This document shows, one piece after another, positions 35,011-48,447 of a stretch of DNA of 64,000 nt; position 1 is the first letter of the stretch, and every line of letters starts with the position of its first letter. The notes below the pieces were generated by a model that did no database searches, was not told the DNA's origin, and was given only the letters and a program-made list of their open reading frames with translations. The DNA is from Schistosoma haematobium. Taxonomy: Eukaryota > Platyhelminthes > Trematoda > Strigeidida > Schistosomatidae. The stretch is taken from assembly GCF_000699445.3 (NCBI RefSeq), contig NC_067195.1, positions 84,392,569 through 84,456,568 on the forward strand, given 5' to 3'. The position numbers and the translations under genes are program-made.

Positions 35011-36470
35011 TGTGTAAGTAAGTAATATCAGAAGAACTGTATCAGATCTTTATCGTTTTCCAAAGTTTCAGCTTTTGTTATTATCGATTTTATGGATACA
35101 AATTAGGGAAAGAAAACGAGTGAGGGAGATTTAGGATCTGATCAGCGGTATGGTTGTGGATGCACATTGATTAGAAGTTCCATAATAGGAAGAAACAAAT
35201 GTTCAATCCTTCCTAGTATTTTGTGGTTGTTTAACTAAAGTCCGTTCGTGATGTAAACTACAAACAAAATCGTAATCTTTCTTCTAAAACATATCAAGTG
35301 TCTGTTGTGCTCGTTACCAGTATATTATTCATGAATAATTATAGATACGTAAAAGCGTATTTAGGTCAAGAGTGATGCTAAGTGATATAGGTTAAAAAGT
35401 TTTGAAAAAAGTTGGACTTGTAGTGTGAGCCACTTAATTTGCTTAATAAGAAGGTGATCAATATAACAAATGGAATCCAACAACAAGCCACTGCTATTTA
35501 TTTTCAACGACTACTCTTATTAGCGTCATTATTACGATTCTTTAAGTAAAAAAATATATGGCATATTTACACGGTAAGATTTCCTACAGTGTAAATGTAT
35601 TGTTTGCATTCATGAGTTGATTTTAAATAGTTTAAAATCCTTACATACATGAACTCTAAACCGTTAATACAACAAAGGGATTATGATAACTTTAAAAGTA
35701 TAATGATGCTGATAAACAATTTTACGGATATTAGGAACTTTTTAGCGATTATAATTACACTAATTCTAAAATTTTCAGGTTAATATATACTCTAATTCTA
35801 CGAGAATATGTTTTCTGACCTTCAGTGATATTTGGTATGAAGCTTATATATAAAATAATACCAGTGAAAGAAATCTGAATAATTCTAGCCTTCCACTCGG
35901 TCTATACTAGACACACGTCCAAATACGTTCAAATGTTGATTTCATGTAAATGTGAGACGAAATTGATTAGATGAACTCGTTGGACAGGAGAACAATGCTT
36001 ACTTCGATTGTTACTTTTAATTAATATCACAGCACACTATCCGATTATTTTCTGTCAGTACATACTTTCACAGGCTTACATATTCTGTTAGTTAGCTTAC
36101 AACATACAGCTACAGACACATCCTCATACGTCAGATTGTTTTCATGGTTCAAATTCTTAATGCACATAAAAACAAATTTCGAATAAGTTTGAAGAAAAGT
36201 CTGTCATAAACTTAATGATTTCCTCAAGGAAGCTAGCGCCGGGTTGGCGAGAAAAAAATTAGAAGTACTTAAAATTCAATCAAAGAAGCTGTTTCAAGTA
36301 TAATCTCCACGCCTGTGTTTTTTATATAGTTGGTACCTAATTTCTGCCAAACTTCAGTAATATTAATTACATAAACTAATCTGCAATGTACTATCATTAA
36401 TCTAGAACGTATTGAATTACAAAACATTTACATAATACTTGGGAACATTAGTGTTTTTTTAGAAAGATTC
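35011..36470. other. Intergenic, nothing recognised
   Basis: No gene or repeat assignment. Confidence 0.4.
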
Positions 36471-36475
36471 TCTTC

Positions 36476-36720
36476 TAAGGGATGAGGTTGCTAACCTAAT
36501 ACGCAACTCTTATGATTCATCGGGCTTCAGACCGGCAACAACCCTAAAATTGATTCAGGTGGAGGCAGATCGAAGAACACATTGTGCAGAAAACTGGAGG
36601 CAGACATAAAAAGAATGGATGGAACTTCAGGACAACTGGAAAGAATAGATGAGAACAGAGTAAATTAGAGATCTCTGGTCAGCGACCTATGCCCCACGAG
36701 AGTAAAACAGGAGTAAGGGG
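36476..36720 (+). mobile_element. SR2-type (RTE) LINE fragment, highly decayed
   Basis: Frames include RRTHCAENWRQT, KEWMELQDNWKE and RDLWSATYAPRE, corresponding to the RRPKNTLRRE, DMKRMNNNWKE and GGLCSSTRG region of SR2 elements. Stops are frequent. Confidence 0.55.
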
Positions 36721-37128
36721 ATGTTAAAGCATTGACTTATATTCATAAAATGAATGACGATTAAATGGTAAAATGTTGTTAGTTGCAATGATAACTTGAT
36801 TTCACGCAAAATAATTACGATAAACCTATCTAATGAAAATGAACCTGCCAACTTCAAACTCATAAGTAAGTTTTAATAACTTGAAAAAAACTCACATTAA
36901 ACTGATTTTCCAGCATACGTTGTTTCTATACAACTATCAATGAACAAATAATTGTTGAATTCTTCTATAGTATTTCAACTCGTCTTTTTAAAATTTCAAA
37001 TAACCAAAAATATTTTTAAAATTTTCTGCGATTTTTGAAATAACCAGAGTTTCTTAAAAAATTTTCATAATCCTTACATGCCAGAGATGAATAGAAAAAA
37101 ACTATTTAATTTCAAGTAAAAAGAGACA

Positions 37129-37425
37129 ATGCCACATAAAAAAGTTATTGAAGACGGATATAGTGTCAAAGAAGCCGCATTTCATGTGGATATGAATTAT
37201 CAGGCCGCTGTAATGTTAAGACGAAGACAGGAAGGTTATCAAATAATAAGATTACAAGGGAAATTGCTGATTTTGTGGAGGAATCAATAGAATTAAATCT
37301 ACTCCTGACAATCTTACAAATTCAAGAAAAAATTTTTTAAAATGTATTTTCTATAAATCTATTCCATGAATCTATAAGGATAATTTATAAACTGAAATCA
37401 CTTTTATCAAGTGTTATATTAGAAA
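37129..37425 (+). pseudogene. DDE-transposase-like N-terminal scrap
   Basis: From the ATG at 37,129 the frame reads MPHKKVIEDGYSVKEAAFHV then DMNYQAAVMLRRR, a helix-turn-helix of the kind at the start of Tc1/IS630-like transposases. After a frameshift a second frame reads KITREIADFVEESIELNLLL then TILQIQEKI, the second DNA-binding half. It stops before any DDE catalytic domain and an LTR begins 9 bp further on. The family assignment is from pattern only. Confidence 0.5.
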
Positions 37426-37433
37426 AGATTACT

Positions 37434-37820
37434 TGTTCACCTAAATCTGAGAACGGAACGAAGACTCAGCGACACAATGACCAGCTAACTATTCCGATGC
37501 ATCCCGCTAACTAGAGAGAGAAGTCTAGGTTCAGAAGAGGGAAAATGTATTCCACAAGCAGCCAGAAAAACGAACAACAACAACAAGCACAACTTAAGTG
37601 TATATATACAGTATTAAAATGTCCTTTGGAAACGTTACAAAATAGCATACTAAAAGAGACAACGAACCAATGACATCTAAGGTCCTGCCAAGGGGAAAAT
37701 ACGATATGAAGGTAAAAATAGGCGCTTTTGGTGTGAGAACAAGAAATTTAAATTTCAAAAATAAAATTACAAAAACAAGGCATTTACCAAGTGAGTTCTG
37801 GGGATTTAGCATCCCCAACA
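37434..37820 (-). repeat. Solo LTR-like repeat, family C copy 2
   Basis: Minus strand starts TGTTGGGGATGC and ends GATTTAGGTGAACA. It matches 18,513-18,905 throughout, including GTCATTGGTTCGTTGTC-like and GACGAAG-type blocks and a TATATATA stretch. No clear target duplication. Confidence 0.62.
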
Positions 37821-38765
37821 TCAAGATATAAATGCAAGATTACAAATTTCAACATTAAATAAAAACCATTAAGCGTCCATAAGATTTGAATAATCAAGTT
37901 CCAGTGAAAGAAAATAGGGAGGATGATAATCAAATAGTGTCCATCTTACTAACCCGACTCTTGCATGGAGAATAAAACAGACGAATTTTTAGGAAAATGA
38001 AAAATGAAATTTCTAGATATCAGCCGAAAAAATTAGAGGATACCACGCTATATGAATTAAAAAAGATTAAATGATCCGTTTCCCTATAGAATTTTATTCG
38101 TTTTATCTAATCTTTATGTGACGATTGCGAAAATTTGCGGCTCAAAGAAGAATTTAGAGGCGATTTCACATAAGTTTAGTGAATTAATCATGAAGCCTTT
38201 ATGGTATTTCTGGGAATAAGTGAAAAAAAAAACTTTTTTATTATCTGCGTGAATGATTTCTAGAAAGATAATCAAAACCAACCACATGATAGAAGATAAC
38301 ATTACAAAAGTATTTCCTAAAAAAGCAATTGGAAATCAAAATGAGTCTGGTTTTTTAACTGATTGACGTATACATCCAATGTATGCGGCTATTTCTGATT
38401 ATAGATTAATAAATATGCAGTAGGCATGGTTTCGCTATATGGCATTGGAAAGTGAGAAAAACGACAGGGCTTAAAGATAGTTTGGTTAAGTGAGTCAGCT
38501 GTGTAACAAAAGAATCCTATTTTCAAAGGAAATAGTTTAACAAAGAGAATCCTCTTTTTGACGAAGTCATTTATTAAAGCTTTACAATTGTATTTTTAGT
38601 AGTCATACACATCGAAAAAGAAAAAGTCTGAATCATTACCAAATAAATTAACATTTCGTCAAAAATGTTAAGCATTGAATAAAAATAACATAATTAGTCA
38701 GTTATTTATATGCTACGTAAAACATGGTACATATATGCATCGGTTTACTTGTCACATCACATCAG
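37821..38765. other. Intergenic, unassigned
   Basis: Scattered short open frames without recognisable domains. Confidence 0.35.
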
Positions 38766-38769
38766 TGCA

Positions 38770-39060
38770 GCAAGCTGTAAATGTAAAAACAAATCTTAGA
38801 GAAGTAGAATTAGTAACAGCATTAGCAGAAAGGATTGGATATAAGAGTAAAAAGGCATACGATTTCAGGACTCAAGATTAAGGAGAAGGCAAAGAGTGAA
38901 TTAACTTGAGCCATTTGGAAAGATTCTGAACCATATCAACCAATGTTACCAACAACTAAATAAGATGATTATCCAGACCTTAACTAGACAGTCTACAACT
39001 AACTGAATGACTCAGGTCAACAGTCAGTGTCTTTATAGACTGATGTCATATTTTGTTTGA
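38770..39060 (+). repeat. Dispersed repeat E, copy 2
   Basis: Blocks TTAGAGAAGTAGAATTAGTA, GGCAAAGAGTGAATTAA and TGAACCATATCAACC match copies at 11.1 and 46.1 kb. Confidence 0.55.
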
Positions 39061-39421
39061 TACCCCTCCCCAGCTTTCTTCCAACTTATCTTTACACCTA
39101 CCATCAGGCTTCGAATTAGTCAGTGGAATAGCATGCATAATGCATGTTCGAACCATCTCTGTAGATGAAGATTCCTTACCTTATGAACCAATTTGCTACA
39201 TTTACCCAGTACTCTATATATCGCTTAGACAGCGCTCAGTCGTTACTTTCACAATATGCGAACAAGGCTTCGAAACCACCTATGATCGAATACGAGTAAC
39301 CAATGAATATCCTCATTTCTTGATGGCAGTGTTTGACATCCGTAAAGCAGAAGAGAGGGGACTGCTGAGCAGCACACACTGTTTGATAGACGGACATATC
39401 ACAAGTGACGCAAACCAGTAA
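39053..39421 (+). other. Unrecognised 122-codon open frame next to repeat E
   Basis: A single uninterrupted frame starting MFDTPPQLSS and ending SDANQ. It has no motif, helix or signal I recognise and no convincing splice sites. Its position directly after repeat E suggests it is part of a transposable element rather than a host gene. Not assigned a function. Confidence 0.3.
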
Positions 39422-39479
39422 ACGCCAAACGAGCTTACTGAATACATGCCGAGATTTCGTCAGACACTAGGCTATCAAG

Positions 39480-40530
39480 ACTGATCACAATCCCAAAATA
39501 AATGAAATGACCAACAAGCACAACTACCTCTCTATCATTAGTTCAAATGCTGACGCGGATCAGTCCTGAAGCAACAATTTGCATTTATATGGAGAGAAAT
39601 GCACCCCAACCATGCTTGCATAGTTGCTTAAGGGGGTCAGGAGACTGCATTTTGCCAGCATCTTTACCAAACAGAACATTTCTGTCTGCATATCGTAGGT
39701 CAACAAGTTGATCTCCTGCCAGATAAAATCCTGAAAAAAAGTAAACGAGAGCTCAATCTCTACGAGAATATCTACGACAAAGTTAGATAAGAAAAGGGGA
39801 AGAGAAAAACCCATGACAAACGCCAAGTCAGGTTGACAATTCCAATAACAGTTGGTCATAAGTTGTAACTCGACTAATAGTGTTCGAGTAAAAATCTTGT
39901 ATAAAGTTGATGTACTTTTTTGGCGGGCCTTCTAATGGCGAACACTTACATAAAATCTTTCGGTCAACACAGTTGAGTGCTACCTCGAGGTCAAGGAATA
40001 CATCAATGGTCGGGAGTCGGTAAGTATGCCTATGCTGTAAGCCCCAACAATAAATAGTTATTTAGTTAATGCATTCATGTTCAGGTCTTAAAGTAGTCTA
40101 GTTTCCTCGGGTTCGCTATTCACAACCCCTAGATAAGCGTTAGATGATTATAGGGGATAGTATTTTAAACACTATATTAGTCAAACTGATTACTTTGTGA
40201 TTGTCACAAGAGAATTTCTGTCTTTCCATATAAACTGGGAGGATCAGAGATCGAGACCAGTCAGATAAGATAACCTCCAATCCCCAGATTTTAGTTAATA
40301 TTTCAGTCAGTTTAAGAGCAGAGACCGGACCATCATTCTGAAAGAAACCTAGAGTTATTCGACTAGACCTTTTTGTTTTCCCTCGCTTTAGACTAGCAAT
40401 AGACCTTTTAACCTCCCTAAGAGTTGATGGGGTAATCCCAACCTCTTACTCTGGTTTACCAGAGTAGTGAGCAACAGGAAGAGATAAAGGCCAGTTGCTT
40501 AAAGTGGTCTGCCGATTGTTTAGTGAATTA
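39480..40530 (-). mobile_element. LINE reverse-transcriptase pseudogene (same clade as the 48-kb LINE)
   Basis: Reading down the minus strand: a finger region EVKRSIASLKRGK and later IWGLEVILSDWSRSLILPVY; then HRKILC-type RT motif-A remnants around 39,960-40,050; then FVVDILVEIELSF, and near the end FSPYKCKLLLQD, equivalent to FAPSKCKVLLQDW in the younger LINE. Several frameshifts and stops; the YADD motif region is eroded. Domain order (finger, palm, thumb) is intact, so this is one decayed copy rather than several fragments. Confidence 0.72.
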
Positions 40531-43500
40531 TGAAAAGTAGCTAATATACAGCAATATACAGAAGAGAAATCTAAAAGATTACTATTCACTTGACAAGTGT
40601 CAAAAAACGAACACATTAATAAGAACTAAGATAATCCCAGAGCAGTTATGACCATGATAACAAAAAAGGTTTGGAAATGTCGTCTATGAACTCAGAAACC
40701 GAGCTTGATGTGACAGATTGGTTTTTCTCTGCACAAATTTCTAATCTCAACTCACTTGTGGTCAGGACATTTGGTTTTGTGGACGGAAGAATGAATAACC
40801 GGAACTGTCAAGGTTTTCAATAATTTTTTATTTTTATTTACCTTCGGACAACCATGAACGGTAGTGCATTGGTTTGAGCTTGAAGAGGGAACGCTTTGTG
40901 TGGTCACTAAGTGACTAAATGAGAGAAGAGTAATGCCTCTGTAGTCTTCACACTTGCTGAGATCGCCTTTCTTTGGTAGACTATAGATAAGGATATTCTT
41001 AGCTCACTAGTGTCGAAAGGAACAATGAATCCAAAAGTTATTAGCTTAAATCTTTAAGGAACGTATATTTGTAACCAAATATAAACAATGGATGCTTATA
41101 ATAAGACTGTCCCATACAACAGAGTTATTAATAGACTATATTAAAAGTATGGGTGGCGTCTGATTCATATGTAAGTTTATTCTATTCAATTAATTCTTAG
41201 TCTAAGAAGTAGTCGGATAAGATGTTTACATGCTGAAACTTGTTAGTTAGGCGTATTAAATCAAAAGATAATAATGACACCAGTCAAAAAGAAATTACTA
41301 CTGTCCGTATGTTAGCATTGTGTACTCAGTCCTATATCATAAATAGACTGATTAGGAAGAGGCATGATGCTGGAAAATAGTTATCAATGGGTAGTCAACT
41401 CATATCTAATATATATACATGAATATTTTGCATGCCCTATGGGAAATAAAGTCACTCGAGTTACTTTGGAATCTACTGAACACTATGATTTAGTTAACTG
41501 AATTTCTAATCATTTAACATGGAATTATTGGTAAACAAACAAACAGATATGTACTTAAATTTCATCGATCAAAGATGAAAGTTTGTGATGGGTTCCAGAG
41601 AATAATAAGATGATGAAACTACAGAATTTCTCGGTGATTGAACAATAAATCAGACATTTGCAAAATAATATATCGGAAAATAATAATAATAATAATAACA
41701 ATAATAATAATAATAATAATAGTAATAATAATAATAATAGTCGCATTATGTAGATCTATGACATTGATACAGCTTGTCTATACAATGAGAAACTTTCAAT
41801 TCGAGTGCAGTTACACTAAATACTGGAAAACTGATAATAATCATCATGACCTTTTCTGATATCACTAGGAAAACCTATTAGTAACGACCAAAGTATTAAG
41901 AGAGCAGCTATTGTGTGTAAATGATTATACTGTCACTGGAAGTGGGACAGAAATTAGCATTTAAGAGGAGCAACAGAAAGTAGCAAGTGTTTTATACAGG
42001 GTAAGAAAAATGATGTGAGAAAGCAGAAACTCACATTTCATAAAGAAAAGATAACAGTATCGCAAGTAACTGCTTTAGGGGGATTTAAATAAACCAGAGA
42101 CTGAGTTGTTCAGGGAAGAATTGTAACTCAAGAACGAGCTGGTCAAAACTAAGATAGGATCTATTGGATTTTTGCACGAAATTCATCCATTCGTAGAGGT
42201 AAATGGTGTTCTGGGGTCGCAGCTGATGTCAGTTCATGATGAAAAACCTGAACCGCAGCATCGCTCAAAGCCCATCTACAATTTTTTGCTTAGCCTTGTT
42301 TGGCTATTCAACACACTTAATTGTAGCTAACCCTAGAAGATACTTGACCCAAGAATATTACACAGTTATGTGTGTTACGTTTTCCCAAATTAATGCTTCG
42401 ACCACATATTATTATACAAAAAAGCACACAAAGTTATAATCTCCACAATACCAGGATAGGTAACTTACAACACACCCTGAGAACGACCACTTTTTATGAA
42501 ATATCCGTATATTTTAGTACAGATATCAGAAAGAACTCTTAACACTTAGATCAATGAGCACCATAGATCGAGGAATACATAACGTATTTCGTAGTGCATT
42601 AAAGAAATTAACTGATTCATTCCACTTAACTAACCTCTGGAACCACTAATAGAATCTTGAACAGTTTCCACAGAAGACAAGTAGCTAACTGTTTAGTAAA
42701 GCTTCTGTGATATAACGGTAACTTTTGCAACTGTAAATAATATTCTGCTTATTGGATGATCGTTATTCAATATTACAATGATCGTCCTTTAACCCTTTGC
42801 TAGCTAAGTCAGCAATTCCTTGAGATTAGATTCTTGTGGTTTGATAGTAACTTGTTGAGCTAGTGGATCCAACATTAGAAGCCAAGTCGATTGGAAGTAG
42901 AGACAACTATGGTGTTTGCAGGAACGTTGTTTGACGGACTCAAATGGCCGAAAATAATAGTATGGAAATAAAGGCGTATTATGGAAGAAATAAAAATATG
43001 AAACCACCTGATATGTTAGAAGTAGTTAAACTCCACCTAAAGGATACTGAATGGTTTGATATTTAATGATATCCGTATGTCGTTATTAAGACACATTGGC
43101 CTTAAAAACATCACACAACTGAGTCGTTTTGAGGTTAAAAGTATAGATCTTGATAGATATGGTTGATATAATAATGAACTTTCATCCATCACAGTCTTTG
43201 TAAAATCTGTCACACGTCTCCCACACCACCTTAAGAGTGAAATAAATAATACTATAAGGGTAGGTCGAGACAACCTGAGGTGCCCAATCCAAGACAGTAT
43301 TAGTCCTTAATATCACAGACTGTTAGCTTGAGACAAGCAGAGTCTCGGCTTACTAGTATGCATTCGTGAGACAATTATTATTGGTTGTTTGAACCTTGGA
43401 GCAGCATAATCCGAATCGATGGTGATAGTTAGGAATAATTTCATTGACTGGTTAGTAACCTAACAGATCCATATTTTAAAATGTTTGATGTTAAAAATGA

Positions 43501-46015
43501 CTTGAGTTATATTTATCTTATATGAAGTCATTTGTAAGTTTGCTATTTTACTGCATAAAAAGTAGATTTTCGTTCACCACTTGTTCTGTCTTCTCAGAAC
43601 TATTTATCTAAGCAAGGACTTAGAGTTAAGAGTTAGGTTTCAGTGGGTAATCGTTACTCGGTTACAAGTGATTAATTGAGCCAAACGAATTCATGGTCAA
43701 GCCACATGTTCTTATTTGTTATAACAAACCTTAAAAAACGAGCACTTTGTGCATAGATTTTGAATAGCCTTGCTCATCTCAGGTTAAGGATACGCCTTGA
43801 AGGTTATCAGCCAAACCGAGATGAAGAATCTATCCTAACTGTTTGTAACTATTCCAACGATAGGTAACAATTTACAAAAGTCAAGTTACAATAAATAAGA
43901 TACCAGCAAAATTTGAAATTACCTGATTTTTAAAAAATAAGGTACTAATTTCCAAAATCTTGATTTACGCGTTTTTTCCACATAGTCCTGGAAATCTCTG
44001 TAAAAGAAAGCACAGTATAATTTAGTATATTAATATATTTATGACAAAGATCAAATATAACGAAAACTCATTGCTCAAATAGATGAATACATCATACAAG
44101 TGAAAATATTATTAAAAATGTTTTTAGAAGTAAAGAAATATGATAAGCGATACACTTCTTACATGAATGCAACACATTCGAGCAAGTTAACATGTAAGTA
44201 AGAAAAATTATGGACAAGGAGATCATATTTTTCTTGACTAAATGAAATGACTTCAAAAACCGACATAAATATACTACTTCAAGTTTTAATACTTCAATAC
44301 ATCATAACGAAAGTGTTGGAGTGATCCGGCAAATTTCTCGCAAAAGACACACAAGGATCAGGAAACACTAAGAAGCGTTTCCTCCAATCAGCGTTCACTT
44401 GAAGTTTTAGCCAAAAATATCAAGGAAGTGAAACATCGAATGCAGAGGTTCTGATTAGTTTATTACTACACTGCTTCTATGTTTAGTAGCATTCCAGAAT
44501 CTTCGAGCAACCCAAGGACATTTAAAATATTATAAAAAACCTGTATTTTCTGTATTGAAATGAACCTTGGAGTAAACTAATTCTCGCATAATTTGCGTCT
44601 ACTCTCCCGTTGTTCAGGTCGCTGTATAGTTCTAGCTTGGGGGTTTCAGAATAGCTTAGGAAACGAATATAACGTTCAATCCGCAAGACTTATCAGAAGG
44701 GACATGCATTTAAAGATGCAAACTATTAAAGAAGTTCAGAATGGAAATATGAGTATTAATCGTGATAGATTAATAGTTACAGCATATGAATTACAGGGAC
44801 TGAGTTGTATTTACTTAGTCATGGTTAGCTGGATAATATCACTAACTTTCATGTAATATGTGTTACTTAAAAACAAATCATCTGAATATATGATTGTTTA
44901 CAGCATTTGATTCGAATTTATCTTTTTTTAAAATAAAGCAAAAATATAGAGTTTATTCACTAAGTTCTTTTTAATAACCCATTTCTAACCTATTTTGAAT
45001 TGATTACAGGGAAATTACATTTTCTTTATACAACAAACAATAACATTATAATTAAGTTCATAATATGACAAGAGCATTCCCAAAATTTTCTTATTCTACA
45101 TTAAATCAATTAACATGTTATTTCATTGCTTAAATCATTATTAGTTTAAGAATATATACAGTTTTGAATATAATGTAATGTAATGTACAGCTATGTAATT
45201 TTTATGCAACTTATTACTTCACACATAACAAACATTAGATATTTATTATTAAGGTTTTTAATAAACAATAATCTTAATAATTCTATATCTTTCTTTTATG
45301 TAATTATTATTTTAAAATAATTAAATGTTGATTACATTCTCTAATATGTTTAAAACAATTAGTCCCTTTGATAAATTTCGATAATGCAATGAGAAGACGA
45401 AGTTTATCAGCATTTGTAGTGTTATACAAAAACCTTCAAGGACGTATACTAAGGTTTATTGAAGCCTTGGCTATACGGAAATTGAAACACCCTTTATGTG
45501 TTTAAAAACAATTTGTCCTTACACTTAACCTACCCTAGTAGTACTGATTTACTATCCAGAGTGGTAATCACATTTGTTTTTGTGTACTTTAATATTTTTC
45601 CTTTGTTATGACTTACCCTTAACCTGTCTAGTTGACCTTTTAATTTTCATATATAAATGTTCTTAACATGTATATGTGTGATCAGATTGTTCGAAATGTA
45701 TTGCGCAAATATATCACATAATTCTGATAAACTACGTCTTCTCATTGCATTATCGAAATTCTAATATGTAATCAACATATTTACGTTTAAAGTTGTTTTC
45801 TTTCTTTTATTTAACTTAATATGAAATGTGTTTAGGATTTAATTCAAAACCCTAATGATAATACCAAATTTAATTGTTTGAATCACTAATTTATTAAAAG
45901 AAATTAATACAAAATATTTTGAGGTTTGATAATAACAAAAATGTAGTCAGTGAACTTTTAGAGAAACTTCACAAATTAAAAGTGCTAACAGATAAGATTA
46001 AACTTATAAGGTAGA
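40531..46015. other. Intergenic, 5.5 kb without a supported gene
   Basis: AT-rich sequence. It contains a (TAA)n tract and isolated frames such as 44593-44856 (plus) and 42804-43007 (minus), neither with a recognisable domain or splice sites. The endonuclease part of the 39.5-kb LINE may extend upstream to about 41 kb but could not be read. Confidence 0.4.
41676..41740. repeat. (TAA)n microsatellite, imperfect
   Basis: About 20 AAT units with a few substitutions. Confidence 0.9.
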
Positions 46016-46020
46016 TGGAA

Positions 46021-46075
46021 GTCAGTCAGTCAGCATCGATCCAAGTTGCCATACCGCATTAGCATAAGATGAACA
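46021..46075 (-). mobile_element. LINE 3'-tail remnant
   Basis: On the minus strand it reads GCTAATGCGGTATGGCAACT, then TTGGATCGATGCTGAC and a few TGAC units, the same tail as at 62,211-62,292 but deleted in the middle. Confidence 0.6.
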
Positions 46076-46095
46076 CCGAATTCATAGAAGTAGTT

Positions 46096-46470
46096 AATTC
46101 AATGGTGGTAATATATGAAAGAAAGATTGCAATAAGGACATAATACAGGGAGAAAGAATTAGTAGGTAGAAAGATATAAAGCAATTTTAATCTCATAGTT
46201 TAAGGAAAGACAAAGAGTATATACACCTACGCCATTGTGATCGATTATGAACCATGTCACACAGAGTCTCCAACCATTGGTTATGATAGTCACGCGGACC
46301 CCAACCAAGTAGTCTGCATCTACCAACATGTCTGAGATTGAAAGTAAAAAAAAGGTCTTCGGTGAGAATATCCTTAAATAGTGACTTATTCTTAGACCAG
46401 ATGATTGGAAAAATCAGGCCAACCTGTCAAGAGATATTTTGACTGACTTCGCACTACTCTCTAAATACTC
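46096..46470 (+). repeat. Dispersed repeat E, copy 3
   Basis: Blocks GGAAAGACAAAGAGTATATA, CACCTACGCCATTGTGATCG and ATTATGAACCATGTCA match the other two copies. This copy extends further downstream. Confidence 0.55.
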
Positions 46471-46525
46471 ACTATCTACGAATAGCTTCATTAGAATATT
46501 AGGGTCGAACCCCCAATTCTTCACA

Positions 46526-46830
46526 GAATTGAAGCACCTGTAGCTAATGTAAAACGAAGAAGAGCATCAAACCTTGATAAATTAACTGTAGAGGTCCTTA
46601 GGGATGATGGTCAAGTATTATCAGTTTTATGAGATGTAAACTAAGATATGTAAGCTAGTCGTGTCGTCATTTTACTGATTTCGACAACTGATCAATACTG
46701 ACGATAAAAGGCATGAAAACCCTCTTTGGTAACTATGGAAGAATGAGCTTGACTAGCATAACTCCTAAAATCGTAGTGTGCATAATTATTCGACGCCCAA
46801 TTGGAGTTCGGCAACAGTGAAAAGCAGATG
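46526..46830 (+). mobile_element. LINE RT N-terminal fragment
   Basis: Reads APVANVKRRRASNLDKLTVE then VLRDDGQVL, and after a gap MSLTSITPKIVVCIIIRRP. These correspond to the finger and early palm (SLKRGRA, ISLTNIASKI-type) of the LINE whose later part starts at 48.4 kb on the same strand. It may be the 5' part of that copy, separated by about 1.6 kb. Confidence 0.6.
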
Positions 46831-46839
46831 TTTTAAATT

Positions 46840-48435
46840 TTGTGTGAGTAAATTAACAAAGTATTTGCATCTCTTTAGCCTAGCGAACAATCGTTCACCA
46901 TTAAAGAAAACAAAAATTAGCGTAAAGTAACATTGGATATTCTCAAACGGTGTGTAGTTTAAACAAGAAGATTTTCCACCAGTTCAGTGTTGAACACCAT
47001 TAAAGTTCATACTGTGAACAGATATACCTTTTGGGGACAAATTCTCTATCGATTATTTCTTGTAATACAAGGTACAGGCCAATACAAATCTATGAAGAAA
47101 AAAAATATCACAAAGTCAGTGTAACAAATAAACAATATCCACGCTGATTACCGAAATCTAGTTAGTTGCATTGTAATAAAAAAATCTGAAAACTGAATAA
47201 TGGTTTCACTTTTTCAGAGGTGAAGTTATCCAATAATCTTAGACAGGAGAGTGCACTGCTTTACCTTATTTGAATATGATCAACTGACCAGAAATAAGTC
47301 ATAGCCTATTGAACTGAGTCGTGTTGGTAAGTCTAAACTATGTGGTTGAAGCTCGTGAGACTGTCGTAGCCAATAAACTAAAAGGTTAAGTGATTTGGCA
47401 CATAATCATTCACATTAGCTACAACGATAATATTGATGCAAAATGCAAGAATCAAGCCTAAAGCTTTGATCTGGATATTGTTGGTGTGTGAGCGAATTCA
47501 GAAACCTATACCTATAGTTTGTGTTTCAAGAGACCTCTAATGATGTTTATTTTGAATAAACCATTGCAATATACCAGAGTAAAAGTCTATTGTGTTAGGT
47601 AATCGTATTATCTTTCAACAACAGTTCGATCGAATGCCTACATCATTAATTCGGTTATGAAGTTAACAATAGGTCACGTGAAATTACTAAGTACCGAGTA
47701 GCATTCTATCTATCCATCATTTTAATAGCTCAAAAAGTGATTATAAATATCTAAACCTACACCTCCATAGTACATTGACTACTCTCTAGTATTAAGAATA
47801 GTATGTATGAAAGTTTGCCCTTTTATGGCTCATTCTAACAATTGTCTACATATTCGTTATTCCATTAACAGATTTTAACGACACCTCAGTTAGATGTGTA
47901 AAATGTGGTCAAAAGTGTTCGCAGTTGAATGGTAAACTTTATTATCAGCAGACTAACGGTGTAAATGTATAAAACATTGTAATTAACAATTGCTTTACAA
48001 GGTTAGTTGGCACGTCAAAAAACCTGGACTTCAAAGATCCTGTCATGTTTTCTGACCATATGATCATAAATGAATATGTAATGAAAAACTACTCACTAGA
48101 TGATTTGCATTGAAGTTAAAAATAATAATTAAGGGTGCTGATTAACTTACATCACGTATAGTATTTATTCAATTATAGAAGGAGCAACCTCATAATGTTA
48201 CGATAAATGAAATAAATTATATACATTTATGAAATCGAATGTAGATTTTTTCTTTAACAAAAACTCGTTATTTTATAAACTTGAAGATCATACGGACGAA
48301 ATCTTAGACTTGAGTTTAATGAATCTTAACACTTGATACTACGGTATAATGATTGCATGATCATTAGTTTTGATATAAATAACATCAAGTATATTGGGTA
48401 AAATAGAACCAATTTGTTTCTGTAGATTTAATAAC
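46840..48435. other. Unassigned 1.6 kb between two LINE parts
   Basis: Nothing recognised. It may be an insertion into, or unrelated DNA next to, the LINE copy on either side. Confidence 0.35.
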
Positions 48436-48447
48436 AGTAAACAATCA

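Noticed and set aside
44593..44856. 87-codon plus-strand frame
   Set aside because: No recognisable domain, no splice sites or neighbours to support a gene.
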